Shown piece by piece: positions 44,989 through 53,670 of a DNA stretch of 64,000 nucleotides; position 1 is the first letter of the stretch; every line of letters starts with the position of its first letter. The stretch comes from Paracoccaceae bacterium (GTDB taxonomy: Bacteria; Pseudomonadota; Alphaproteobacteria; Rhodobacterales; Rhodobacteraceae): assembly GCA_003605175.1 (NCBI GenBank), contig QWDA01000007.1:124001-188000 (forward strand), read 5' to 3'. The notes beneath the pieces are model-generated. The model did not search any database and was not told the DNA's origin. It saw only the letters and a list, made by a program, of their open reading frames with translations. A program made the position numbers and the translations under genes.

Positions 44989-46404
44989 ATGAAAATCGAC
45001 AGATTCCTGAGGGCGACCCTTATGGGGTTCGCCGTAACGACGACTACCGTTTCAGTGGCTCATGCCCAGGACCTGCGCGTGCTGCGTGGTGAAGCATCGA
45101 GCACGCTGAACGTGTCCATCAACCGCGCGGTCGTGGTGGAGGCGGAGACCCCCTTCGCCGAAGTCTCGATCGCCAACCCCGGGATCGCGGACATCTCGAC
45201 CCTGGGCGACCGGACGCTCTACGTTCTCGGACGCGCGCCCGGCCGGACCACCCTCACCCTGCTCGGGCCCGAGGGCAACCTGATCGCCAATGTCGAGGTC
45301 GCCGTGACCCCCGACATCGCGGAGTTCAAGGAGCGGCTGCAGCAGATCCTTCCCGGCGAAGGCATCGAGATCCGCACCGCCAATGACGGCATCGTGCTTT
45401 CGGGCACCGTGTCATCGATCGCCCGGCTCGACCGCGCGCTCGACCTTGCCGAACGCTACGCGCCCGGCCGCGTGTCGAACCTGATGACCGTGGGCGGTGT
45501 CCAGCAGGTCATGCTCAAGGTGCGCTTCCTCGAAATGCAGCGCTCCGTCTCGAAGGGCCTCAACGGCGGCATCACCAGCGTCGACGCTGGCTCCTCCTCG
45601 GGCGGATCCGTCGCGGGCGGATCGGGTTCGTTGGTCGCCGGCTCCGGCCCCGGTGCTGTCGGCAGCACGATCCTGAACCTCGATAGCGAAGCCATCGGGC
45701 AACTCGGTATCGGTTTCGACATTGGCGGCGCCGCCGTCAACGTCCTCCTCGAAGCGCTCGAGGGCAAGAACCTCGTGCGGACCCTGTCCGAACCGAACCT
45801 CACCGCGCTTTCGGGGCAGAACGCCTCGTTCCTCGCGGGCGGCGAATACCCGATCCCGGTCGTCGACGACGATGGCGGCGTGACCATCGAGTACCGCCCC
45901 TTCGGTGTGCAGCTGACCTTCACGCCCCGCGTGGTGGACAAGGACATCATCAACCTGGAACTCGCCGCGGCGGTCTCCTCGCTCGATCCGAACGTCTCGG
46001 TGACGGCCTCGGGCATCGACGTCAGCGCGTTCCGCAAGCGCGAAACCCGCACCACGGTCGAGATGCGCGACGGCGACAGCTTCGCCATCGCGGGCCTCCT
46101 GCAGGACGAGTTCCAGGACTCGAACACGCAGGTGCCCTGGATCGGTGACCTGCCGGTGCTCGGCGCACTGTTCCGCTCGACCGCCTACCAGCGCGACCAG
46201 TCGGAACTGGTGATCATCGTCAGCCCGCACCTGGTTTCGCCGGTGCGCGGCGATGCGCTCGCCCTGCCGACCGACCGGATCCGGCCGCCCTCGGAAGCCG
46301 AGCTGTTCCTGCTTGGCCGTACCTCCGGCGCGACGGGCACGGGCGCGGTCAGCGAAGTTGCCAAGCAGGACTTTTCTGGGTCCTACGGCTACGTGATGGA
46401 GTAA
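44989..46404 (+). CDS. cpaC: CpaC/RcpA, outer-membrane secretin of the Tad pilus
   Basis: A 471-residue secretin with a signal peptide (LMGFAVTTTTVSVAHAQ). The N-terminal pilus domain (LNVSINRAVVVEAETPFAEV, IADISTLGDRTLYVLGRAPG) is followed by BON-like GIEIRTANDGIVLSGTVSS, then the secretin core (VQQVMLKVRFLEMQRSVSKG; VNVLLEALEGKNLVRTLSEP; NASFLAGGEYPIPV; VQLTFTPRVVDKDIINLEL; DSFAIAGLLQDEF; LGALFRSTAYQRDQSELVII). A Gly/Ser-rich loop occupies about 195-225. It forms the pore for pilus exit. ATG 44989 has GGAGAGG nine bases upstream. Confidence 0.94.
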   Translation: MKIDRFLRATLMGFAVTTTTVSVAHAQDLRVLRGEASSTLNVSINRAVVVEAETPFAEVSIANPGIADISTLGDRTLYVLGRAPGRTTLTLLGPEGNLIANVEVAVTPDIAEFKERLQQILPGEGIEIRTANDGIVLSGTVSSIARLDRALDLAERYAPGRVSNLMTVGGVQQVMLKVRFLEMQRSVSKGLNGGITSVDAGSSSGGSVAGGSGSLVAGSGPGAVGSTILNLDSEAIGQLGIGFDIGGAAVNVLLEALEGKNLVRTLSEPNLTALSGQNASFLAGGEYPIPVVDDDGGVTIEYRPFGVQLTFTPRVVDKDIINLELAAAVSSLDPNVSVTASGIDVSAFRKRETRTTVEMRDGDSFAIAGLLQDEFQDSNTQVPWIGDLPVLGALFRSTAYQRDQSELVIIVSPHLVSPVRGDALALPTDRIRPPSEAELFLLGRTSGATGTGAVSEVAKQDFSGSYGYVME

Positions 46405-46410
46405 GACAAG

Positions 46411-46776
46411 ATGGCAACCAAACACTTCCTTCTGATCGGCGCCGTCGCGCTTGGGCTTTCGGCCTGCACCGAGACCTCGACCAGCCGCTTCAACAACGAG
46501 GCAGGCGGCTGGCTCGATGAGGGCGCCTTCGGCAACCCGACGATGAACAACTTCCTGGCCCAGAAATGTGCGGGCCGGGCAAAGGGTTACGTCGCTCCGG
46601 AGCCGGTCGTGGTCCTCGACCCGAACAGCGCGCCGTCCAAGCCCGCCTACTACCGCGGCAAGGTCCAGTGCTCGGGCGAGCTGAACGGCAAATACGCCAG
46701 GGTCATCTTCGACGAATACGTGGCCAGCGCCGAGCCGGTCCTGAGCGTCGAGGAAATCGAGGTTTCCAGCGAATAA
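46411..46776 (+). CDS. Tad-locus lipoprotein (CpaD-position protein)
   Basis: A 121-residue lipoprotein with lipobox LSAC (ALGLSACTETS, Cys 19). The mature part has QKCAGRAKGYVAPEPVVVLD and VQCSGELNGKYARVIFDEYV, three Cys including the lipid one. It is located where cpaD or an OmpA-like gene is often found, between cpaC and cpaE, but I see no clear homology with CpaD. It may act as pilotin or secretin partner by position only. Confidence 0.7.
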   Translation: MATKHFLLIGAVALGLSACTETSTSRFNNEAGGWLDEGAFGNPTMNNFLAQKCAGRAKGYVAPEPVVVLDPNSAPSKPAYYRGKVQCSGELNGKYARVIFDEYVASAEPVLSVEEIEVSSE

Positions 46777-46788
46777 CACTCACGAGAC

Positions 46789-46840
46789 AATCCGGGACGG
46801 CGCGCAACGTCGTCCCGGATTTCGAATAATTACGTTTTTT
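46789..46840 (+). terminator. Terminator after the Tad lipoprotein gene
   Basis: An 11-bp stem AATCCGGGACG/CGTCCCGGATT with an 11-nt loop (46789-46821), then TCGAATAATTACG and a run of seven T starting at 46835. The stem-loop and T-run are separated by 13 nt. Confidence 0.65.
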
Positions 46841-46842
46841 TA

Positions 46843-46855
46843 GCCTCATTGTCGC
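46843..46855 (+). promoter_or_regulatory. 13-bp motif shared upstream of cpaE
   Basis: GCCTCATTGTCGC, identical to 44919-44931, directly after the T-run. It is 149 bp before cpaE. Confidence 0.45.
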
Positions 46856-47003
46856 CACCATTACTGGCCACTTTCCAGACGGAAGCGGTGCCCGCGATTC
46901 TAGAGTCGCGGGCGTGGATTCAGGCGGAGGGGAGGCCCGGGGCAGGAAGCCGGGACGCCTCACGAAAGCCGCCCTGTCCACCAGTGGAAGGACGTGAGGC
47001 AAT

Positions 47004-48230
47004 ATGACGAGCACGGCAGCGTTGCAGCCAGAACCATCCCAGATTGTGGCCTGCACGGTCTCCAGGGATGTCCAGAATTTCGATCTCCTCATCGAGGACA
47101 TGGAAAACGAACTCGGCGAAAGCTGGGGCGACCTGTCCTTCGACGATGCGACGGTCTTCCTGAGCCAGGAAGACGCGAACACCCTCGAGTTCATCGCCGT
47201 GGCGATCGACGAGGAGGACGAGGAACAGATCGACTCGATCACCCAGATCATCCAGACCGCACTCCGCCGCCGCATCAAGGTCCTGTTGATCGCCGAGGAT
47301 GTCAGCCCGATCGCCCTGCACCAGCTCCTGAAGCTTGGCGCCCAGGAATTCGTCCCCTACCCGCTTCCCGACGGCGCGCTGCACGATGCAATCGAACGGA
47401 TGCGCGCCGCACCCGCACCCGGAATCGCCACCGCGGTCGCCTCCGGCGGCAACCGCGACGGCGTGGTGATCCCGGTCCAGGGCCTGGCCGGCGGCACCGG
47501 GTCCACCACATTCGCCGTGAACCTCGCCTGGGAACTTGCGACGATCACCGACGACGATCCGCCGCGCGTCTGCATCCTCGACCTCGATCTGCAATTCGGC
47601 AGCGTTTCGACCTATCTCGACCTGCCGCGCCGCGAACTGGTGTTCGAACTGCTCCAGGACATGAGCAACGCCGATGCGGAGTCCTTCCTCCAGGCGCTGC
47701 AGCCGTTCCAGGAAAAGCTGCACGTCCTCACCGCGCCCGCCGACCTGATCCCGCTCGACATCATGGGGCCCGAGGATGTCGGCAAGCTGATCGAGTTCGC
47801 CCGCAACAATTTCGACTATGTCATCATCGACATGCCGACCAGCGTGGTGCACTGGACCGAAACAGTGCTCCACGCCGCGCATGTCTATTTCGGGCTGCTC
47901 GAGCTCGACATGCGCTCGGCCCAGAACACGCTGCGTCTGGTCCGGGCCCTGAAGGGCGAGGACCTGCCGGCGGAAAAGCTGCGCTTCGTGCTGAACCGTG
48001 CCCCGAAATTCACCGATCTGTCCGGCAAGAGCCGGGTCAAGCGGATGGCCGAGAGCCTCGACATCACGATCGAGGTGCAGATTCCCGAAGGCGGCAAGCA
48101 GATCACCGAATCGGGCGATCACGGCCTGCCGCTCTCCGAGGTCGCTGCCAAAAGCCCGGTCCGCAGGGAAATCCAGAAACTCGCGCGCTCCGTGCACGAA
48201 CTCAACCAGTCCGAAGCCGCCGGCACGTGA
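47004..48230 (+). CDS. cpaE: CpaE-like pilus-assembly ATPase (MinD/ParA-type)
   Basis: A 408-residue protein. An N-terminal receiver-like domain (VLLIAEDVSPIALHQLLKLG, AQEFVPYPLPDGALHDAIER) precedes a ParA-type domain: QGLAGGTGSTTFAVNLAWEL in place of the deviant Walker A, where the usual GK is GS, then ICILDLDLQFGSVSTYLDLP, LTAPADLIPLDIMG and YVIIDMPTSVVHWTE. It localises the Tad machine and may set pole position. The missing Lys is noted separately. ATG 47004. A 227-bp gap with a terminator and motif precedes it. Confidence 0.9.
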   Translation: MTSTAALQPEPSQIVACTVSRDVQNFDLLIEDMENELGESWGDLSFDDATVFLSQEDANTLEFIAVAIDEEDEEQIDSITQIIQTALRRRIKVLLIAEDVSPIALHQLLKLGAQEFVPYPLPDGALHDAIERMRAAPAPGIATAVASGGNRDGVVIPVQGLAGGTGSTTFAVNLAWELATITDDDPPRVCILDLDLQFGSVSTYLDLPRRELVFELLQDMSNADAESFLQALQPFQEKLHVLTAPADLIPLDIMGPEDVGKLIEFARNNFDYVIIDMPTSVVHWTETVLHAAHVYFGLLELDMRSAQNTLRLVRALKGEDLPAEKLRFVLNRAPKFTDLSGKSRVKRMAESLDITIEVQIPEGGKQITESGDHGLPLSEVAAKSPVRREIQKLARSVHELNQSEAAGT

Positions 48231-48253
48231 CCTGAGACCGAAGGGGAAGTTCC

Positions 48254-49711
48254 GTGTTTTCCAAGTACAAGAAAGGCGGCGGGCCGACCGCACCTGGCAA
48301 CGGCAGCCTGAAACCCGTCGAAAGCGCCCCGGCCAGAACCGACAGCGCGCCGGTCGAACGCTCACCGGTCGCCGCGCGCAAGCCCGCGAACCCGAAAGTG
48401 GCCGCGCAGGCCGCGCCGGCCGACAAGGAAAAGAAGCGCAAGGAGCGGCTTTCCGAGCTCAAGCTCGAACTGCACAAGGCGCTCCTCGAAAACCTGAACC
48501 TCTCCGCGCTCGAAAGCGCCTCGGAGCAGGACCTCCGGGCCGAGATCGTCGCGATCTCCTCCGAGGCGCTCGAGGAGATGGGCGTCGTCCTGAACCGCGA
48601 AGAACGGCAGACCCTGAACCAGGACCTGTTCGACGAGGTGACCGGCCTCGGCCCGCTCGAGCCGCTCCTGAAGGACGAGACCGTCAACGATATCCTGGTG
48701 AACGGGCCCCAGCAGGTCTTCGTGGAACGCGCCGGCAAGCTCGAACTCACCGACACGACCTTCAAGGACGAACGTCACCTTCTCCGGATCATCGACAAGA
48801 TCGTGTCCGCCGTCGGCCGGCGCGTCGACGAATCGAACCCCTATGTCGACGCCCGTCTCGCCGACGGCTCGCGTTTCAACGCCATGGTGCCGCCGATCGC
48901 GGTGGACGGCTCGCTGGTCTCCATTCGTAAGTTCAAGAAGGAGAAGCTCGCCGTCGACGACCTGGTGAAGTTCGGCGCCTTCACCGAAGAGATGGCGGCC
49001 TACCTCCAGGCCGCGGTGGCCACCCGCCTCAACATCATCGTCTCGGGCGGTACCGGTTCGGGTAAGACGACGACGCTCAACGCGCTGTCGTCCTTCATCG
49101 ACAACTCCGAGCGGATCCTGACGATCGAGGACACCGCGGAACTTCAGCTCCAGCAGACCCATGTGGGCCGGATGGAAAGCCGCCCGGCCAACGTCGAAGG
49201 CAAGGGCGCGGTTTCCCAGAGGGACTGCCTCAGGAACGCCCTCCGGATGCGCCCCGACCGCATTATCGTCGGCGAAACGCGGGGCGAGGAAGTCATCGAC
49301 ATGCTCCAGGCCATGAACACCGGCCACGACGGCTCGATGACCACGATCCACGCGAACTCCGCCCGCGACGGGGTGAGCCGTCTCGAGAACATGATCGCCA
49401 TGGCCGGGATCGAGATGCCGATCAAGGCCGTGCGTTCCCAGATCTCCTCGGCCGTGAACCTCATCGTGCAGGCCTCGCGCCTGCAGGACGGTTCGCGCCG
49501 CATGGTCTCGATCACCGAGGTTACCGGGATGGAAGGCGAGGTCATCTCCATGCAGGAGATCTTCCGCTACCAACGCGTCGGCTTGACCCCCGACAACAAG
49601 ATCATCGGCCATTTCACGGCCACGGGCATCCGCAGCCACTACTCGGAACGCTTCCGGATGTGGGGCTACGACCTGCCCTCCTCGATCTTCGAACCCTTCG
49701 CGGCGGAGTAA
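48254..49711 (+). CDS. cpaF: CpaF/TadA secretion ATPase
   Basis: A 485-residue type II/IV secretion ATPase that powers pilus assembly and retraction. Walker [21 protein letters not shown] (Lys271). Walker B-like region [20 protein letters not shown]; also [20 protein letters not shown] and [20 protein letters not shown]. The N-terminal 80 residues are a disordered, basic, Ala/Pro-rich stretch ([13 protein letters not shown]) before the first helical domain. ATG or GTG at 48254 lies 24 bases after cpaE. Family length is normal. Confidence 0.96.
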   Translation: MFSKYKKGGGPTAPGNGSLKPVESAPARTDSAPVERSPVAARKPANPKVAAQAAPADKEKKRKERLSELKLELHKALLENLNLSALESASEQDLRAEIVAISSEALEEMGVVLNREERQTLNQDLFDEVTGLGPLEPLLKDETVNDILVNGPQQVFVERAGKLELTDTTFKDERHLLRIIDKIVSAVGRRVDESNPYVDARLADGSRFNAMVPPIAVDGSLVSIRKFKKEKLAVDDLVKFGAFTEEMAAYLQAAVATRLNIIVSGGTGSGKTTTLNALSSFIDNSERILTIEDTAELQLQQTHVGRMESRPANVEGKGAVSQRDCLRNALRMRPDRIIVGETRGEEVIDMLQAMNTGHDGSMTTIHANSARDGVSRLENMIAMAGIEMPIKAVRSQISSAVNLIVQASRLQDGSRRMVSITEVTGMEGEVISMQEIFRYQRVGLTPDNKIIGHFTATGIRSHYSERFRMWGYDLPSSIFEPFAAE

Positions 49712-49718
49712 CGCGCCC

Positions 49719-50687
49719 ATGTCCATCAGCGCAGAACCGATCATCTACGGCCTTATCTTCATCGCCGTCCTGGTGCTCGTCGAGGGCGTCTATCTGACGG
49801 TCTTCGGCAAGTCGATCAGTCTCAACAGCCGCGTCAACCGCCGCCTGGAAATGCTCGAAAAGGGTGCCGGCCGCGAGCAGGTGCTGGAACAGCTCCGCAA
49901 GGAGATGAGCCAGCACATGAAGTCGCGCTCGATCCCGCTCTACGCGATTTTGGCCGACAGGGCGCAGAAGGCGAATATTGCCTTCACGCCCAAGCAGCTC
50001 ATCATGATGATGGTCATTCTGACCTGCATGGCGTTCCTCGGCCTCACCTTCGGCACCTCCGCCGGCATTCCCGTCCGGATCGTCATGTCCTTCGCGATGG
50101 GCGTGGGCGGAGTGTTCCTCTGGGTGAACAACAAGGCCAAGAAGCGTATGTCGATGATCGAGGAGCAGCTTCCCGATGCCGTGGAACTGATGGTCCGCTC
50201 GCTCCGCGTCGGCCACCCGTTCTCCTCGGCGCTGCAGATCGTCGCCAAGGAAGTGCCCGACCCGCTCGGCACCGAGATGGGCGTGATCTCCGACGAGGCC
50301 GCCTATGGCCGCGATGTCGCCGAGGCGCTGAAAAGCATGGCGGAACGGATCGACATGCAGGATCTCCGCTTCCTCGCGGTCGCCGTGACGATCCAGCAGC
50401 AATCGGGCGGCAACCTCGCCGAGATCCTCGCCGGCCTCGCCAAGGTCATCCGCTCGCGCTTCCGCCTGTTCCGCCGGGTCAAGGCGATCACCGCGGAAGC
50501 CAAGTGGTCCGGCATGTTCCTCTCGGGCTTCCCGATCTTCGCGCTGATCATGATCAACCTGATCGAGCCGCACTACTACGATGACGTGCGCGAGACGGCC
50601 TATTTCATCCCCGCCTGCCTCGTCGTCGCCGCCTTCCTCGTGGCCAACATCTTCGTGATGCGGGCCCTCGTGAACATCAAGGTGTAG
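49719..50687 (+). CDS. tadB: TadB, inner-membrane Tad platform protein
   Basis: A 322-residue type II secretion F domain protein. The GspF-like part is EEQLPDAVELMVRSLRVGHP, SALQIVAKEVPDPLGTEMG, QQSGGNLAEILAGLAKVIRS and LFRRVKAITAEAKWSG. Helices: IIYGLIFIAVLVLVEGVYLT, FAMGVGGVFLWVNN, FLSGFPIFALIMINLIEPHY, FIPACLVVAAFLVANIFVMR. It forms the inner-membrane platform with TadC. Eight bases after cpaF. Confidence 0.93.
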   Translation: MSISAEPIIYGLIFIAVLVLVEGVYLTVFGKSISLNSRVNRRLEMLEKGAGREQVLEQLRKEMSQHMKSRSIPLYAILADRAQKANIAFTPKQLIMMMVILTCMAFLGLTFGTSAGIPVRIVMSFAMGVGGVFLWVNNKAKKRMSMIEEQLPDAVELMVRSLRVGHPFSSALQIVAKEVPDPLGTEMGVISDEAAYGRDVAEALKSMAERIDMQDLRFLAVAVTIQQQSGGNLAEILAGLAKVIRSRFRLFRRVKAITAEAKWSGMFLSGFPIFALIMINLIEPHYYDDVRETAYFIPACLVVAAFLVANIFVMRALVNIKV

Positions 50688-50697
50688 GGCACGCGCC

Positions 50698-51675
50698 ATG
50701 GAAACCATCATGACCTTCCTGACCGACAATTTCGGCGAGCTGGGCCCGCTCCTCGCCGTCGGGATCCTCGGTCTCTTCCTGATCCTCCTGACGCTGCCGA
50801 TCCTCCTGAAGAAGGAGGTCGACCCGCTCGACAAGCTGCGCGAGCAGACCCGGGCCGCCGCGCCCGCCGACGGCAAGAAGCAGCGGCTCCGGACCGGCGG
50901 CTCCAAGGACAAGCTCGAGCGCTATTCGAGCTTCCTCGAACCGCAGAGCGAGGAGGAATATTCCGCGGTTCGGCTCAAGCTCCTGCAGGCCGGCTACCGC
51001 GGCAAGAACGCGGTCCGCACCTTTCATTTCATGCAGTTCGTCCTCGGGATCGGTTTCCTGGTCCTCGGCGCACTCTACGCGATCCTGAAATCCGCCAGCG
51101 GCGATGTCTCGATGACCGCGTTGATCCTCTACATCCTCGGCCCCGGCTGCGTCGGTTACCTCCTGCCGAAATACTGGGTCACCAAGCGCCAGCAGGAGCG
51201 CCAGCAGGTGATCACCAACGGCTTCCCGGATTCGCTCGACCTGATGCTGGTCTGCGTCGAAGCCGGCCAGTCGATCGACCAGGCGATCAACCGCGTGTCC
51301 AAGGAAATGCGCGCCGGCTATCCCCCGCTGGCCGACGAGTACGAACTCGTCGCCCACGAGATGAAGGCGGGCAAGGACAAGACCCAGGTCCTGCGCGACA
51401 TGTCCGAACGCGCCGGCGTGACCGACGTGTCGTCCTTCGTTACCGTGCTGATCCAGTCGGCCACCTTCGGCACCTCGATCTCCGACGCGCTGCGGGTCTA
51501 TGCCGGCGAGATGCGCGACAAGCGCGTGATGCGCGCCGAAGAGGCCGCCAACAAGCTGCCGACCAAGATGACGCTGGCCACTATGATGTTGACGGTGCCG
51601 CCGCTTCTCATCATCCTGATCGGACCGTCGGTCTACGGGATCGCGCAAACGCTCAGTACGGCCACCTTCTTCTAA
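50698..51675 (+). CDS. tadC: TadC, inner-membrane Tad platform protein
   Basis: A 325-residue paralogue of TadB. Features: FPDSLDLMLVCVEAGQSIDQ, AINRVSKEMRAGYPPLADEY, FVTVLIQSATFGTSISDALR, and MLTVPPLLIILIGPSVYGIA helix near the end. The N-terminal helix is ILGLFLILLTLPILLKKEVD. It pairs with TadB. Ten bases separate the genes. Confidence 0.93.
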   Translation: METIMTFLTDNFGELGPLLAVGILGLFLILLTLPILLKKEVDPLDKLREQTRAAAPADGKKQRLRTGGSKDKLERYSSFLEPQSEEEYSAVRLKLLQAGYRGKNAVRTFHFMQFVLGIGFLVLGALYAILKSASGDVSMTALILYILGPGCVGYLLPKYWVTKRQQERQQVITNGFPDSLDLMLVCVEAGQSIDQAINRVSKEMRAGYPPLADEYELVAHEMKAGKDKTQVLRDMSERAGVTDVSSFVTVLIQSATFGTSISDALRVYAGEMRDKRVMRAEEAANKLPTKMTLATMMLTVPPLLIILIGPSVYGIAQTLSTATFF

Positions 51676-51682
51676 GGGGACC

Positions 51683-52249
51683 ATGCGACACATCCGGATC
51701 GTCCCGATCCTCTGCCTCGTGGCGCTGGCCGCCTGCTCTGCAGGCGGCTTCCGGCCAGACAGGGATTCGCCCTTTGCGCCCGGCGTTTCTTCCCGCGCCA
51801 GCGACCAGTCGGTCGACGGGCTGATCGTCGGCCACCGGCTGATGGCAGCCGGCGAGTACGAACTCGCGCTCGACGCCTATTACCGCGCCGGCTACCAGCA
51901 TGGACTGAATGCCGACGTGCTCTCGGCGCTCGGCTCGGCCAATCTCAAGCTCGGCCGCCTCGGCCAGGCCGAAAAGAATCTCCGCGCCGCGATCAAGCTC
52001 GACGAGGCGTTCGTCCCCGCCTGGAACAATCTCGGCGTGGTGCTCATGGAACAGCGCAATTACGGCGAGGCCGAGCTTGTCTTCAAGCACGCCTACGCGC
52101 TCGATAGTGGCGAAAGTGCCGACATCCGTGACAATCTTCGGCTGGCGCTCGAAAAAAAGCGGGATCCGGACTACACTCCGCCGGACAATAAGGGACCTGC
52201 CTTGGTACGTCGGGGAAGCGGAGACTACCTACTCCTGACCACGCCGTAG
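51683..52249 (+). CDS. TPR lipoprotein, TadD-like
   Basis: A 188-residue lipoprotein (lipobox LAACSAGG, Cys about 18). TPR-like helices: LIVGHRLMAAGEYELALDAY, GSANLKLGRLGQAEKNLRAA, AWNNLGVVLMEQRNYGEAEL. TadD-type TPR lipoproteins aid pilus stability in Tad loci. Seven bases after tadC. A second TPR lipoprotein follows. Confidence 0.85.
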   Translation: MRHIRIVPILCLVALAACSAGGFRPDRDSPFAPGVSSRASDQSVDGLIVGHRLMAAGEYELALDAYYRAGYQHGLNADVLSALGSANLKLGRLGQAEKNLRAAIKLDEAFVPAWNNLGVVLMEQRNYGEAELVFKHAYALDSGESADIRDNLRLALEKKRDPDYTPPDNKGPALVRRGSGDYLLLTTP

Positions 52250-52289
52250 ACAAGCGGGCGAAAACGAGCAGGAAAAGGACAGGCGAACC

Positions 52290-53150
52290 ATGCGCCACAT
52301 TGGTATTGCGACGCTCTGCCTCGGCGGTGCGCTTCTTCTTTCGGCCTGCGGGCCGGTGGATTCCGAAGCCGAGGTCGAACGCCGGCTGAAAAGCGTCAAC
52401 GTCATCGACGAGACCAACATGAACGATGTCATGCTGGCTGCCGCCGACCCGAACGACGCGGTGAACTATTTCCGCCGCGCCGCCGCCGACAACCCGACCC
52501 GCACCGACCTGAAGCGTGGCCTCGGCCTCTCGCTGATCCGCGCCAACCACCCGCTCGAGGCCGCCACGGTGATGTCCCAGGTGGTCGCCGCCGAGGACGC
52601 GACCAACGAGGACAGAGTCACCCTCGCCGATGCGCTCATTCGTGCCGGTGAATGGGAAAAGGCAGAGACGGAACTCGACAAGATCCCGCCGACCTACGAA
52701 TCCTTCTCACGCTACAGGCTGGAAGCGATGGTGGCCGACTCCAAGAAGGAGTGGAAGAAGGCCGACAGCTTCTATGAAATCGCGCTGGGTCTTACCACAA
52801 AGCCCTCGGGCGTGTTGAACAACTGGGGCTACTCGAAGCTCTCCCGCGGGCAGTACAAGGAAGCCGAGCGGCTGTTCTCCGAGGCGCTGACCTACGATTC
52901 CGGCATGTTCACCGCCAAGAACAACCTGGTTCTCGCCCGCGGCGCGCAGCGCAATTACGAGCTGCCGGTCGTCCCGATGACCCAGGTCGAGCGCGCGCAG
53001 CTCCTGCACACGATGGGCCTCACGGCGATCAAGCAGGGCGATGTCGAGATCGGCAAGGGCCTCCTGCGCGACGCTGTCGAAACCCATCCGCAGCATTTCG
53101 AGGCCGCCGCCCGCAGTCTTGCGGCGCTCGAAGCCAACGTCGCGAACTGA
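52290..53150 (+). CDS. TPR lipoprotein, TadD-like, larger copy
   Basis: A 286-residue lipoprotein (lipobox LLLSACGP, Cys about 20). TPR repeats run through the protein: AVNYFRRAAADNPTRTDLKR, GLGLSLIRANHPLEAATVMS, ADALIRAGEWEKAETELDKI, VLNNWGYSKLSRGQYKEAER and LLHTMGLTAIKQGDVEIGKG. Same role class as the preceding gene, likely a different partner. ATG 52290 with AAGGA upstream. Confidence 0.85.
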   Translation: MRHIGIATLCLGGALLLSACGPVDSEAEVERRLKSVNVIDETNMNDVMLAAADPNDAVNYFRRAAADNPTRTDLKRGLGLSLIRANHPLEAATVMSQVVAAEDATNEDRVTLADALIRAGEWEKAETELDKIPPTYESFSRYRLEAMVADSKKEWKKADSFYEIALGLTTKPSGVLNNWGYSKLSRGQYKEAERLFSEALTYDSGMFTAKNNLVLARGAQRNYELPVVPMTQVERAQLLHTMGLTAIKQGDVEIGKGLLRDAVETHPQHFEAAARSLAALEANVAN

Positions 53151-53160
53151 CCGCCGGGGC

Positions 53161-53670
53161 ATGGCAATCGCCCCGGCCACGGCGCTGATCTTCCTGCCGT
53201 TCGCGATCCTGGTCGGCATCTGGGTCGCGTGGAGCGACATGAAGTTCATGAAGATCCCGAACAAGGCGGTCGCCGCCCTGTTCTGGATCTTCGTCGTGAC
53301 CGGGCTCCTCGCCCTGCCCTTCACCGAATATCTCTGGCGCTACCTGCATATCGCGGTGGTGCTGGTGGTCACCTTCCTCGCCAACCAGGTCCGTCTGATG
53401 GGTGCCGGCGACGCCAAGTTCCTCGCCGTCATGGCGCCCTTCGTCGACCGCGGCGACATCGCGGTGATCGCCCCGATCTTCGCCGCCGTGCTCCTCGCCG
53501 CCTTCGCCACGCACCGGATCTTCCGCGCCATCCCGGCCATGCGCCGCGGCTTCCCGGACTGGAAAAGCTGGGAAAATCCGAAATTCCCGATGGGCTTCGC
53601 GCTCTCCGGAACGCTGATCATCTATCTCGCGCTCGGCACGCTGATCGGCGCTCAGCCGCCCACCCTGTAG
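53161..53670 (+). CDS. cpaA: CpaA, prepilin peptidase of the Tad system
   Basis: A 169-residue membrane aspartyl protease (TadV/CpaA group, A24). Catalytic Asp in WVAWSDMKFMKIPNKAVAAL and in VRLMGAGDAKFLAVMAPFVD (GxGD). Four or five helices. It cleaves the leader peptides of the Flp pilins. Ten bases after the TPR gene. Its last 19 bases overlap the end of the gene on the opposite strand. Confidence 0.92.
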   Translation: MAIAPATALIFLPFAILVGIWVAWSDMKFMKIPNKAVAALFWIFVVTGLLALPFTEYLWRYLHIAVVLVVTFLANQVRLMGAGDAKFLAVMAPFVDRGDIAVIAPIFAAVLLAAFATHRIFRAIPAMRRGFPDWKSWENPKFPMGFALSGTLIIYLALGTLIGAQPPTL

